Positions 43,643 through 52,104 of a DNA stretch of 64,000 nt are shown piece after piece. Made by a program: the position numbers and the translations under genes. Source of the DNA: JANQOH01 sp965201155. GTDB lineage: Bacteria > Pseudomonadota > Alphaproteobacteria > UBA7887. Numbering within the stretch: the stretch's first letter is position 1; each line of letters begins with the position of its first letter. Location of the stretch: contig OZ241752.1 in assembly GCA_965201155.1 (NCBI GenBank), positions 186,001 to 250,000 on the forward strand, read 5' to 3'. The notes under the pieces were generated by a model. That model was not told the DNA's origin and searched no databases. It was given only the letters and a program-made list of their open reading frames with translations.

Positions 43643-45104
43643 CTGCGTCCTGGTCATAGACCAGGGGACCACCTCAACCCGGGTCATGGTGTTCGACGCA
43701 GACGGCCGGCGGCAGGCCGTGACACAGCGCGCCTTGACGCCGATTTATCCGCGCCCTGGCTGGGTGGAACACGACCCCGAAGAAATCTGGCAGTCGGTGA
43801 CGCTGTGCCTGCGCGAGGCATGCGCCGACACGGACATGGCGCGCCGGATCGCGGCGGTCGGCATTACCAATCAACGCGAAACGACATTGCTGTGGGACCG
43901 CGAGACCGGCAAGGCGCTGCACAACGCCATCGTATGGCAGGACCGGCGCACCGCTCGCGTGTGCCGCTCGCTGGTCGAGTCCGGCCATGGCGCCGCAGTG
44001 GCCGCCGTTACCGGCCTCGTCATCGACCCGTATTTTTCCGCCACGAAGCTGCGCTGGCTGCTGGACTCCGTCTCAGACATGCCGGCCGAGCGTCTGGCGT
44101 TCGGCACGGTGGACAGCTTCCTGCTCTGGCGCCTCACCGGCGGGCGGGCGCACGCGACCGACGCCACCAACGCGGCGCGCACGCTGCTGTTCGACATCCA
44201 CCGCCTCGCCTGGTCCGGACCGCTTCTGGAATTGTTCGGCATTCCGCGTGTGATCTTGCCGGAAGTGCGCCCCACCGCGCACGTGTTCGGCGAGTGCGAT
44301 GCGGCATTGTTCGGGCATGCGGCGCCCGTCACGGCGATGGCGGGAGACCAGCATGCCGCGCTGGCCGGTCAGGCGTGCCTCGCGCCGGGCACCATGAAAT
44401 GCACATACGGAACCGGCGCCTTTGCCATGGTGAATACCGGCGCATCGGTGCTCGCCTCGCAGCACGGCCTGTTGAGCACTCTGGCATGGCAGCTCGGCGA
44501 TACAGCCACTTATGCGCTTGAGGGGTCGATCTTCAATGCCGGCACCGCGGTGCAATGGCTGCGCGACGGGCTGGGGATCATTGATTCCGCGGCGCATACG
44601 GAACTGCTGGCGCAACGCCGCGGCGGCAGCAAAGTCATCATGGTGCCCGCATTCACAGGCTTGGGGGCGCCGCATTGGGATGCCGATGCGCGCGGCGCGA
44701 TTTTCGGGTTGACGCGCGACAGCGGACCGGCGGACCTCGCCGCAGCGGCGCTGGACGCCGTATGCTTTCAGACCGCAGACCTGATCAGTGCCATGCGCGC
44801 CGACGGCGCAGAGCCGGACTCCCTGCGCATTGACGGCGGCATGGCGGAAAATCGCTGGTTCGGGCAGCGGCTGGCCGACATTCTGGGGCTGCCGGTGGAA
44901 TGCGGCGCAGAGACGGAGGCGACGGCACTCGGTGCGGCGCATCTGGCGCGGCTCGGCGCCGGCCTGATCGGCGACTTGTCCGAAGCAGCGGTGTGGCGGC
45001 CTGCGGCACGCTACCGGCCGCAACTCGCGGCAGCGGTACGGACCGAACAACTGGCGCGCTGGTCCGACGCCGTAGCACGCGTTCAGACGGGATCTCCCGA
45101 CTGA
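43635..45104 (+). CDS. glpK: glycerol kinase
   Basis: This 489-residue FGGY kinase phosphorylates glycerol. It starts VLVIDQGTTSTRVMVFDADG, contains TNQRETTLLWDRETG near 80 and IVWQDRRTA near 102. AGDQHAALAGQACLAPGTMKCTYGTGAF is near 240. The C-terminal DGGMAENRWFGQRLADILG completes the FGGY domain. The ATG at 43635 overlaps the dehydratase stop by 8 bases; an ATG three codons earlier is also possible. No glpF or glpD is adjacent. Confidence 0.92.
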   Translation: MRDCVLVIDQGTTSTRVMVFDADGRRQAVTQRALTPIYPRPGWVEHDPEEIWQSVTLCLREACADTDMARRIAAVGITNQRETTLLWDRETGKALHNAIVWQDRRTARVCRSLVESGHGAAVAAVTGLVIDPYFSATKLRWLLDSVSDMPAERLAFGTVDSFLLWRLTGGRAHATDATNAARTLLFDIHRLAWSGPLLELFGIPRVILPEVRPTAHVFGECDAALFGHAAPVTAMAGDQHAALAGQACLAPGTMKCTYGTGAFAMVNTGASVLASQHGLLSTLAWQLGDTATYALEGSIFNAGTAVQWLRDGLGIIDSAAHTELLAQRRGGSKVIMVPAFTGLGAPHWDADARGAIFGLTRDSGPADLAAAALDAVCFQTADLISAMRADGAEPDSLRIDGGMAENRWFGQRLADILGLPVECGAETEATALGAAHLARLGAGLIGDLSEAAVWRPAARYRPQLAAAVRTEQLARWSDAVARVQTGSPD

Positions 45105-45283
45105 TCGCGCGCGGCGTACGAGGGTTGCTCCGCCTTCGACTCTGGCGTGCGCGCGACGGGGATATGCGCATCGAAGTCCTTTGCCAGCCGGCGGTTACGA
45201 TTGAGCCACGCCAATCTACGCTCCACCATCCAACGGTGGATTACATCGGCAACCACAATCGCTTCGCGTCGCTTGCAATTCGC
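45083..45283 (-). pseudogene. C-terminal fragment of an IS5-type transposase
   Basis: A minus-strand open stretch of 66 codons contains HRWMVERRLAWLNRNRRLAKDF, here residues 16-37. This matches the final conserved block of IS5-family DDE transposases (RWVVERTFAWL...RRLAKD). It has no start codon, is cut upstream at a TGA, and its end is degraded and overlaps the glpK 3' end. No terminal inverted repeats were found. It marks an old insertion and deletion event. Confidence 0.75.
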
Positions 45284-45439
45284 TCAAGGGCGGCAAACCA
45301 CAAGAGTATCTGTTGTCCCACTTGACCGATAAGGGCTGTATCAAGCACAAAAAGGCTGCACGATAAACACAAACTCGGAGATGATAATGACCAAAGATCG
45401 GCGCCCAGCAGCATGGCTTGTGAAATCTGGTTATAGATC
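45105..45439. other. insertion scar between glpK and a small lipoprotein gene
   Basis: Apart from the transposase fragment in its left half, this 335-base stretch shows no gene. It is less GC-rich than its surroundings, in line with foreign or decayed DNA. Confidence 0.5.
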
Positions 45440-45790
45440 ATGAAATATCATCTGATACCGCTCATCGCCATAATCGTCGGCGGATGCGCCGCTAACCCGG
45501 ATACCATTGCTCCCAAGGAGCGATCCGGCATCGAGTTCCGTAATTTGTCCTGCGTCGAACTTGACACCGAGTTGCGTATCGCCGGGGAACAAAGAGACGC
45601 CTACGTCAAGCGGCAAAAATCCAATCGCAACCGCGACATGTGGCTCAATGTCCTCCTCCTCCCAGGCACCGGCGCGTTGACGTCGGACCATGAAGAAGAA
45701 GTTGCAGACAGTAAGGGAAAGGTTTTGGCTATAGAGCGGGAGCTCAGCAGACGATGCGCCGACAATAGCGCAGAGACAGCCACCAACTAG
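45440..45790 (+). CDS. small lipoprotein of unknown function
   Basis: This 116-residue protein begins with a lipoprotein signal (MKYHLIPLIAIIVGGCAA, lipobox VGGC, Cys16). The mature part is hydrophilic and has one further hydrophobic patch (MWLNVLLLPGTGAL near 67-80). The following segment (DHEEEVADSKGKVLAIERELSRRC) is predicted helical. Codon usage and AT content differ from the flanking genes. It sits beside the transposase scar, so it may be acquired. Confidence 0.65.
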   Translation: MKYHLIPLIAIIVGGCAANPDTIAPKERSGIEFRNLSCVELDTELRIAGEQRDAYVKRQKSNRNRDMWLNVLLLPGTGALTSDHEEEVADSKGKVLAIERELSRRCADNSAETATN

Positions 45791-45801
45791 GAGGCGGCCT
45801 G

Positions 45802-45873
45802 ATGAGCAACCTGGAGAAGCCGCCAGACATCCCGCCCTGGGACTACCGGCCATCGAAGGCTGAATCGGAATAG
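45802..45873 (+). CDS. tiny ORF (23 codons)
   Basis: It starts MSNLEKPPDIPPWDYRPSKA and has a GGAGG Shine-Dalgarno 7 bases before the ATG, overlapping the lipoprotein stop region. The good ribosome site argues for translation. No family is recognised. Confidence 0.4.
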   Translation: MSNLEKPPDIPPWDYRPSKAESE

Positions 45874-45882
45874 GAACGCGAC

Positions 45883-45963
45883 ATGCAGGGCGCTGATATG
45901 GAGGTGCTGTGGCGTGCATTCCTTCCGCCAGCCGAGAACGCCGAAGACGAAACAGAAGCGTAA
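45883..45963 (+). CDS. tiny ORF (26 codons), acidic C-terminus
   Basis: It reads MQGADMEVLWRAFLPPAENA then an acidic tail, and starts 9 bases after the previous tiny ORF. The Shine-Dalgarno is weak. It ends 3 bases before a strong hairpin, consistent with being the last cistron of a small transcript. Confidence 0.3.
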   Translation: MQGADMEVLWRAFLPPAENAEDETEA

Positions 45964-45965
45964 CG

Positions 45966-46000
45966 GTGAAGCCCGGATCGTCACGCGGTCCGGGCTTCAC
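45966..46000. terminator. 12-base-pair hairpin closing the lipoprotein/tiny-ORF unit
   Basis: GTGAAGCCCGGA and TCCGGGCTTCAC are perfect complements around an 11-base loop. The rest of the gap to 46100 holds nothing recognisable. Confidence 0.6.
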
Positions 46001-46100
46001 CAACAGGCAGCGTGCCACTATCCGGTAAAATTCCCTTTCGTTACGGCCCGGATCCCCGCGCATCTGAGCTTTCCGCGCACTGCGCTCGCGGTGGGTGTGT

Positions 46101-46919
46101 TCAGGCGGGATCGCCGGGTTGATCGTCGGCGGCGCGGGCGCGGCTGACCAGGGTTGCCCCGCCATCGACGACCAGCGTGTGGCCGGTGATGTAGCGCGCT
46201 TCATCGCTGAGCAGGAAACGCACCGCGCGTCCGACATCCCATCCCGTCCCCTCGATGCCGAGCACCGAGGCGCGGCGCCGGCGGTCGCGCGCGTCGGCGC
46301 TCATACCCGCGCCGTAAACCATGGGCGTGTGAACCGGCCCCGGCGCGATGCAGTTGACCCGGATGCCGTCAGGGCCGTGATCGACCGCCATGGCCCGGCT
46401 CAGGGCAATGACCGCGCCTTTCGAGGTGGAATAGCTTGTCATCCCGCGCGGGCGCAGCGCCGCAATGGATGCGACATTGACGACGGCGCCGCCGCCGCTG
46501 CGGCGCATGGCGGGAATCGCGTGTTTCGCGACAAGAAACATCGACTCGACATTCACGCGCATGACATTGCGCCAGTCTTCCGGGTCTTCCTCGACCACGC
46601 TGCCGCTGCTGTCGATGCCGACATTGTTATCGAGGCAGTCGAGCCGCCCCCAGGCGTCGAGCGCCCTCGCCGCCATGGCGCGGCAATCTTCATCGTCCGT
46701 GACGTCGCCTCCGTGCGCCAGCGCCTCTCCGCCTTCGCCGCGGATCATTTGCACCGTGTGTTCGGCAAGCGCGGGGAGGCGATCCACCACCAGCACGCGC
46801 ACGCCGGCGCGCGCCAGAAGTATCGCTGCCGCGCGACCATTGCCGACACCCTCCCCCGCTGCGCCGCCGCCCGTCACGATGGCCACCTTGCCTGCGAGTC
46901 CCCGATCATCCGCTGCCAT
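46101..46919 (-). CDS. SDR family oxidoreductase
   Basis: This 272-residue short-chain dehydrogenase/reductase has an extended glycine motif (TGGGAAGEGVGNGRAAA) near residue 16, DNNVG near 97, the catalytic Ser in NVASIAAL and Tyr-x3-Lys in SYSTSKGA near 168. The C-terminal TGHTLVVDGGATL is typical. Its start is 4 bases from the stop of the PRTase-FolE fusion, so the two are co-transcribed. A role in reducing a pterin-like or carbonyl product of that partner is only inference. Confidence 0.85.
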   Translation of the reverse strand: MAADDRGLAGKVAIVTGGGAAGEGVGNGRAAAILLARAGVRVLVVDRLPALAEHTVQMIRGEGGEALAHGGDVTDDEDCRAMAARALDAWGRLDCLDNNVGIDSSGSVVEEDPEDWRNVMRVNVESMFLVAKHAIPAMRRSGGGAVVNVASIAALRPRGMTSYSTSKGAVIALSRAMAVDHGPDGIRVNCIAPGPVHTPMVYGAGMSADARDRRRRASVLGIEGTGWDVGRAVRFLLSDEARYITGHTLVVDGGATLVSRARAADDQPGDPA

Positions 46920-46923
46920 GGCG

Positions 46924-47832
46924 TCATTCTCCGTTATCGTTGCGCGCCCGCCATGCGGTCAGGCGCCTCCTGAACTCCCGCTCATGACGCGAGAGGTCGG
47001 GACCTGCCGCAGCAAGGCTCTCGGTGACGGCGCCGGGCTGCCGCTCGCCGCTCATCTCCCCGCACAGATGTCGGCATTCGAGCATGGCGCACGCCCATGC
47101 GGCGCCGGCCGCCACGAAGCTCTCGACAATTTGCCGTGTCAGGCCGTCCTGCGTCTGCAGACGACGGGCAAGGATGGACACAGCGCGCCGAATTCCTGAC
47201 AGGGCCACCGTGCCGCGACCCGGAACATAGCCCACATGTGCCACGCCGAAAAACGGTGCGAGGTGGCACTTGCAAGTGGAATATAACGGGATGTCGAACC
47301 CGGTAACGAGGGATTCGCCCGCCGCTCGGCTGTCGCGGATTTCAAGGGCGGCGGCCGCATCTTCGCGCCAGCCGCCAAGCTGATGCGTCCAGAGCCGGGC
47401 CGCGCGATCGCGGGTTTCGAACAACACCGGATCGGTGAGCGAACCGTCGGCGAGTCCGATCAATACCTCTGCAGCCTCACGCGCCGCGGCCTGCGTGTCC
47501 TCCCACGGGAAGAGAAGCCATCTGTCGGTTTCGAGGACGCGCCCGACCCGGTGCGCGTATTCCGGCTTGCGCGCAAACAGTGCGAAAAACGGCTTGGCGG
47601 TGCGGTGTGAAAGGCGCTCCAGCGTGCCGCCCCCGTCAATGATGTCATCGAACACGATATCGGCCTCAGCGATCGTATCGACAAGTCTCGCACCCGGCAT
47701 GAAGGCGGCGGCAAACACCCCGCCGCGCGGAACACCGTAAATCTGTACGGGCTTCGGGAGATGTTGAAGCCGGGGGTGGAGCGCACCCGCCGCGGCGCGG
47801 ATTTCATCGTAGGTTATCCTGTGCAGGTTCAT
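46924..47832 (-). CDS. fusion of a phosphoribosyltransferase and a FolE-like (GTP cyclohydrolase I fold) domain
   Basis: The 302-residue protein has two parts. Residues about 1-125 are a type I phosphoribosyltransferase with GVPRGG (33-38), the PRPP loop FDDIIDGGGT (61-70) and a FPWED segment (108-112) known from phage-type PRTases. Residues about 130-295 align with GTP cyclohydrolase I: STCKCHLAPFFG (185-196), GYVPGRGTVALSGIRRAV, LARRLQTQDGLTRQI, and a Cys253 region. The zinc ligands of FolE (Cys187, His190, Cys253) seem kept, but the catalytic CEHH reads CKCH, so the His equivalent to Escherichia coli His112 is Cys. The guanine-binding Glu is Asp. ATG at 47832 excludes a non-homologous 100-residue upstream frame. 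Confidence 0.75.
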   Translation of the reverse strand: MNLHRITYDEIRAAAGALHPRLQHLPKPVQIYGVPRGGVFAAAFMPGARLVDTIAEADIVFDDIIDGGGTLERLSHRTAKPFFALFARKPEYAHRVGRVLETDRWLLFPWEDTQAAAREAAEVLIGLADGSLTDPVLFETRDRAARLWTHQLGGWREDAAAALEIRDSRAAGESLVTGFDIPLYSTCKCHLAPFFGVAHVGYVPGRGTVALSGIRRAVSILARRLQTQDGLTRQIVESFVAAGAAWACAMLECRHLCGEMSGERQPGAVTESLAAAGPDLSRHEREFRRRLTAWRARNDNGE

Positions 47833-47933
47833 CGGATGCTGTCTTGCGCTCCCCGCCGCGCACAGGCGCGGTTGCAACATTGCCTTCGTGACGGCAGATA
47901 TTGCGGCGGTCTCGCCGTTGCGTGTGAAGGGAT

Positions 47934-48968
47934 ATGCTGCGTCTTTCCGTTCTTGAGCAATCGATCGCTGTCGCCGGGCGGCCGCAGGCAGTCTCGATCC
48001 GTAATGCGGTAGCGCTCGCGCAGCATTGCGAGACGCTGGGTTATGCGCGTTTCTGGCTTTCGGAACACCATAGCCACCCGACGATTGTCGGCACGGCGCC
48101 GGAGATACTGATCGCGGCCATTGCCGAGGCAACGACGCATATCCGCGTCGGCAGCGCCGGCATCATGCTGCCGCATTATTCCGCGCTGAAGGTGGCGGAG
48201 CAATTCCGCGTTCTGGATGCGCTGGCCCCCGGGCGGATCGATCTCGGCCTCGGCCGCGCCCCGGGCTCCGACGGGCGCACGGCATTTGCCCTGCATCCGC
48301 TGGCGAACGAAAGGCCGGAGCACTTTCCCGCCGATGTTCGCGACCTGCTGGCATGGGTCGCCGGCGGGGCGCCGCCGCCGGAGCATCCGTTCCATGTGGT
48401 GCGCGCCTATCCGGAAGGAGAGACGGTTCCCGAGGTCTGGATTCTGGGGAGTTCCTCCTACGGCGCGCAAGTGGCGGCGCATTTCGGCCTGCCCTATTGC
48501 TTCGCCTGGTTTTTCACCAACGGGCAAGGCTGCGCCGAGGCGCTGGACATCTATCGCCGCACCTATCGCCCGAGCGACCGCCACCCGAAACCGCATGACG
48601 GGATTTGCGTCTGGGCGCTGGCGGCGGACAGCACCGCCGACGCGGAGTATCACTTTCGCCCGCGCGCCCGCTGGCAGTTGCTTCGCGAGCAAGGCATTTA
48701 CGGCGCGCTGGAATCGCCGGAGGATGCCGCCGCCCATGTAGTGACGCCGGCTCAGGCGGCGCGTCAGGCCCGGTTTCGTGAGCGGGCGATGATCGGCACG
48801 GGCGACGCGGTCGCCGCGCAGATCAGGGCGCTGGCAGATGAGTTGGGCGTTGCCGAGGTGGCAGTGGTGACATGGGCGCATGACGAAGCGGCACGCCGCC
48901 GCAGCTATGCGTTGCTGGCATCGGAATTCGCGCTCAGTCCGGCAGCGGACGGAAATGGGTCGCGCTGA
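47934..48968 (+). CDS. LLM class flavin-dependent oxidoreductase
   Basis: This 344-residue luciferase-like monooxygenase (group 1 / MsnO8-like) uses reduced flavin. Seen are FWLSEHHSHPTIVG near residue 41, IRVGSAGIMLPHYSALKVAEQF, DLGLGRAPGSDG near 105, and WILGSSSYGAQVAAHFGLPY near 170. An AAGGGA site precedes the ATG. It is divergent from the PRTase-FolE gene, with a 101-base promoter gap. Its last 35 bases overlap the end of the converging SDR gene. Confidence 0.87.
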   Translation: MLRLSVLEQSIAVAGRPQAVSIRNAVALAQHCETLGYARFWLSEHHSHPTIVGTAPEILIAAIAEATTHIRVGSAGIMLPHYSALKVAEQFRVLDALAPGRIDLGLGRAPGSDGRTAFALHPLANERPEHFPADVRDLLAWVAGGAPPPEHPFHVVRAYPEGETVPEVWILGSSSYGAQVAAHFGLPYCFAWFFTNGQGCAEALDIYRRTYRPSDRHPKPHDGICVWALAADSTADAEYHFRPRARWQLLREQGIYGALESPEDAAAHVVTPAQAARQARFRERAMIGTGDAVAAQIRALADELGVAEVAVVTWAHDEAARRRSYALLASEFALSPAADGNGSR

Positions 48969-49710
48969 AGCCGCCATCGACAGCGAGGACATGGCCGTTG
49001 ATGAAGGACGCATCGGCCGAGCAAAGAAAGGCCACGGCGGCAGCAACTTCTTCCGGCTTGCCGGCGCGGCCAAGCGGGGTGCTGCCGATCAGCGAATCCA
49101 CAAACCAGGGATTGCCGGCAATGCGCGCTTCCGTCAGCGGAGTGGCGATGATGCCCGGCGCCACCGCATTCACGCGAATGGCGTGGGGGCCGTAATCGGC
49201 GGCCATGTTGCGGGTAAGGCCGATAACCGCGGCCTTGGTTGCCGAATAGGCGGAACTGCCGCGAAAACCGGTGATGCCGAACACAGAAGCGATGTTGACA
49301 ATCGCGCCGCCGCCCTCCGCCATCATCGCCATGGCGCCTTCCCGCGACAGCCGGAAAAGCGCGCGCAGGTTCACGTCCAGATAGCCGTCCAGTGCAGCAT
49401 CATCGGTCAGATGCGCGGCGCGGGAGTCGCCGATGCCCGCATTGTTGATGAGGATTCGGGGCGGCCCGAGCTGCGCCCGGCAGTTCGCGACGATGTTTGC
49501 CGGCGCCTCGGAGCCGGTAATGTCCGCTTCCATGACCTCTATGCGGCCGGGTCCGTTGCCGCGCCGCGCGGTCTCCTCGGCCCCGGCGGCGTCGCGGTCC
49601 ACGACGAGCACATCTGCGCCTTCCCGGGCGAGCGTAAGCGTGACGTCCCGCCCGATGCCGGAACCGCCGCCGGTGATGATGGCTGCCTGGCTCTCAAAAC
49701 GGCCGCGCAT
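48934..49710 (-). CDS. SDR family oxidoreductase
   Basis: This 258-residue classical SDR has TGGGSGIGRD near residue 13, NNAGIGDS near 92, the Ser in NIASVFG and Tyr-x3-Lys in AYSATKAAV near 157. The C-terminus is NGHVLAVDGGFS. The ATG at 49710 is chosen because the frame continues upstream for over a kilobase, antisense to an LLM gene. Substrate unknown. Confidence 0.86.
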   Translation of the reverse strand: MRGRFESQAAIITGGGSGIGRDVTLTLAREGADVLVVDRDAAGAEETARRGNGPGRIEVMEADITGSEAPANIVANCRAQLGPPRILINNAGIGDSRAAHLTDDAALDGYLDVNLRALFRLSREGAMAMMAEGGGAIVNIASVFGITGFRGSSAYSATKAAVIGLTRNMAADYGPHAIRVNAVAPGIIATPLTEARIAGNPWFVDSLIGSTPLGRAGKPEEVAAAVAFLCSADASFINGHVLAVDGGFSATHFRPLPD

Positions 49711-49869
49711 GGCGCTGCCCTCCCTGCTGCGGCCCGTGCTCCGCGGCGCGGGCGGGCGCAGTATAGCGGCGGCGGCGGAGGGCGAAAGGCCGGCGCCGCG
49801 ATCATGATCGCGGCGCCCGCCAGGCTTTGCTATCATGCGCAGGCACCGGCACCACAGGGAGACGCAGTA

Positions 49870-50949
49870 ATGCACTTTGGTTATTTCGGGTTGATGGGCT
49901 ACCGCGAACGGGGAACGGCGCCGACACAGGTATTCCGCGAGCATATCGAGCAGGTGCGGCATGCCGACCAACTGGGGTTCGAGACTGCATGGTTTGCCGA
50001 GCATCATTTTTCGAATTACTGCATTTGTCCCTCGCCATTGATGATGGCGGCGCGCTGCGCCGGTGAAACCACCCGCATCAAGCTGGGGCCGGCGGTCGTC
50101 GTCACGCCGCTTTATCAACCGGCGCGGCTGCTGGCGGAAATCGGCATGGTCGACTGCCTGAGCGAAGGGCGCTTGGTGCTGGGCGTCGGCAGCGGCTATC
50201 AGCCCTATGAGTTCGAACGCTTCGGGCAGGACCTCGCCGAGGCCATCCCCAGGCTGGAAGAGTTTCTCGATATGCTGAACCTCGCCTTCACTCGGGAGGT
50301 GTTCGAATATTCCGGGACGCATTACCAAATGCCGGCCACGCATATCAGCGCCCGCCCGGTCTCCGGCATGCCGGAAATCTGGCTGGCCGGCGACAATGAA
50401 CTGGGGCACCGCCTGTGCGCCCGACGCGGCTATGTGCCGTTGTTCACCGGTCGCTGGCTGGGCGCGGAATATCTGGGCGCCCAGCGCGCTCGGATTGCCG
50501 CCAGCTATGAGGCGGAAGGCCGCAACCCGGACACCATGCCGCTCGGCATTCAGCGCTTCATGGGTGTGACCGAAAGTCGTGCCGAGACAATGGCGTATAT
50601 CGATAATGCCCGCCACCAGATGCGGCTGGCATCGGCGCTGCGCCGGCGTGCAGAAGTGATGGACGGCGCCATGATGACCGAAGTGCCGATGCAGAATGAA
50701 CTGTCGCTGGAGGAAATGGCCGACAATCTGCTGGTAGGGGATTGCGAGACGATCGCGGAGCGCCTGTGTACCGAGATCCGCGCCGCCCGGCCCTCGCACA
50801 TGATGTTTCATTTTCAGGTCGGGGCGTCATCCCATGAGGCAGCGCTGGCGACCATGGAAAAGCTGATGACCGAGATCAAACCCATGGTGGAGCGCGAACT
50901 CGGGCCGCTGGAGGCGTTCGGCGCGCCGGCGGCCGCGGCGGCGGAATAG
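49870..50949 (+). CDS. LLM class flavin-dependent oxidoreductase
   Basis: This 359-residue bacterial luciferase-fold enzyme starts MHFGYFGLMGYRERG. It has FETAWFAEHHFSNYCICPSP near residue 42, IKLGPAVVVTPLYQPARLLAEIGMVD near 78, and LVLGVGSGYQPYEFERFG near 110. The overall pattern is the alkanal monooxygenase type, but the substrate is unknown. It leads a co-directional run (ABM protein, SDR, methyltransferase, BNR protein, dehydratase) with short gaps. Confidence 0.88.
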   Translation: MHFGYFGLMGYRERGTAPTQVFREHIEQVRHADQLGFETAWFAEHHFSNYCICPSPLMMAARCAGETTRIKLGPAVVVTPLYQPARLLAEIGMVDCLSEGRLVLGVGSGYQPYEFERFGQDLAEAIPRLEEFLDMLNLAFTREVFEYSGTHYQMPATHISARPVSGMPEIWLAGDNELGHRLCARRGYVPLFTGRWLGAEYLGAQRARIAASYEAEGRNPDTMPLGIQRFMGVTESRAETMAYIDNARHQMRLASALRRRAEVMDGAMMTEVPMQNELSLEEMADNLLVGDCETIAERLCTEIRAARPSHMMFHFQVGASSHEAALATMEKLMTEIKPMVERELGPLEAFGAPAAAAAE

Positions 50950-51032
50950 AAGCGTCGCTTGCGGCGCGGACGAAAGCTCTACACCATCGCGCGCCGGCCA
51001 CGGCGCAACACCCACGATACGGAGAACACGAC

Positions 51033-51326
51033 ATGGCTGTGAAGGTTCTGCTTGAACTCAAGGCCCAACCCGGCAAGGGAGCAGAGTTGCTGGACATGTT
51101 CCGGCAGATCCTGCCGGATACGCGGGCCTATGACGGCAATATCGGCATAGAAACGCTGCAAAACCAGGATGAACCGGAGGTGCTGGTACTGGTTGAGACA
51201 TGGGAAACGCGCCCGCATTATGAGCGCTATTTCGCATGGCGGCAGGAAAGCGGCACGGTCTCGCAACTCGGCGCTCTGCTGGCCGGACCGCCAAGCCTGC
51301 GCTACTTCGACGAAACCGGTGTATGA
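51033..51326 (+). CDS. antibiotic biosynthesis monooxygenase (ABM) fold protein
   Basis: This 97-residue ferredoxin-like-fold protein has VLLELKAQPGKGAELLDMF at the start and VLVETWETRPHYERYFAWRQESG, a standard ABM pattern. Relatives are small cofactor-free monooxygenases or quinol-binding proteins. It is clearly different from the heme-degrading ABM protein at 9.6 kb. It lies 16 bases before an SDR gene. Confidence 0.82.
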   Translation: MAVKVLLELKAQPGKGAELLDMFRQILPDTRAYDGNIGIETLQNQDEPEVLVLVETWETRPHYERYFAWRQESGTVSQLGALLAGPPSLRYFDETGV

Positions 51327-51342
51327 CCGGTACTAGCGTGCG

Positions 51343-52104
51343 ATGGACATTGCCGGCGCCGCGGCGATCGTGACCGGCGGCGCGCGCGGGCTCGGCGCCG
51401 CAGCCGCACAGGCGCTGGCGTCGCGTGGCGCACGTGTCGCGGTGTTCGACATCGCCGACGGCGCGGCGATAGCGCACGAGGTCGGCGGTGTCTTCGCCGC
51501 GTGCGATGTTGGCGATGAAGAGTCGGCGCAAGCGGCTTTTGCAGTTGCGGAGGCGGCGCACGGTCCGGTTCGCATTCTGGTGAATTGCGCCGGCATCGCG
51601 CCCATGGCGCGCGTGCTGCGCCGCTCCGGCCCCCACGCGCTGGACCTGTTCGAGGCGGTCTTGCGAGTCAATACCACGGGCACGTTCAATTGCGTGCGTC
51701 TCGCCGCGGCGTCGATGGTGCCGCTTGAAGCGAGCGCAGACGGCGACCGCGGCGTGATCGTCAATACGGCGTCTGTCGCCGCGTTCGACGGTAATCTCGG
51801 AAGCGCAGCCTATTCCGCGTCAAAGGCGGCAGTGGCCGGCATGACCCTGCCGCTCGCCCGCGATCTGGCGCAATATGACATTCGCGTCATGGCCATCGCG
51901 CCGGGAGCGTTCGACACAACCATGCTGTCGACGATCGAGGGCCGCGTCGGCGCCCGCCTGGCGGACGACGCGGTATATCCTCGGCGCCGCGGGCAACCGG
52001 GCGAGTTTGCCGGGCTCGTCTGCCATATCGTGGAAAACCAGATGCTCAATGGCTCGGTCATCAGACTCGACGCCGGGTTGCGCATGAGTGCGCGCTATGG
52101 CTGA
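51343..52104 (+). CDS. SDR family oxidoreductase (type 2 hydroxyacyl-CoA dehydrogenase-like)
   Basis: This 253-residue SDR starts MDIAGAAAIVTGGARGLGAA and has NCAGIAPMARVL near residue 80, NTASVAAFDG and Tyr-x3-Lys in AYSASKAAV near 149. The pattern resembles 3-hydroxyacyl-CoA dehydrogenase type 2 (HSD17B10-like). It overlaps the next gene's start by 8 bases. Confidence 0.86.
   Translation: MDIAGAAAIVTGGARGLGAAAAQALASRGARVAVFDIADGAAIAHEVGGVFAACDVGDEESAQAAFAVAEAAHGPVRILVNCAGIAPMARVLRRSGPHALDLFEAVLRVNTTGTFNCVRLAAASMVPLEASADGDRGVIVNTASVAAFDGNLGSAAYSASKAAVAGMTLPLARDLAQYDIRVMAIAPGAFDTTMLSTIEGRVGARLADDAVYPRRRGQPGEFAGLVCHIVENQMLNGSVIRLDAGLRMSARYG

Noticed and set aside
47833..48132. 100-residue N-terminal extension of the PRTase-FolE protein
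   Set aside because: It overlaps the divergent LLM gene and its promoter, and PRTase similarity starts right after the ATG at 47832.
49711..50811. Upstream extension of the SDR gene, open for over 360 codons
   Set aside because: It is antisense to the LLM gene; SDR similarity begins at the ATG at 49710.
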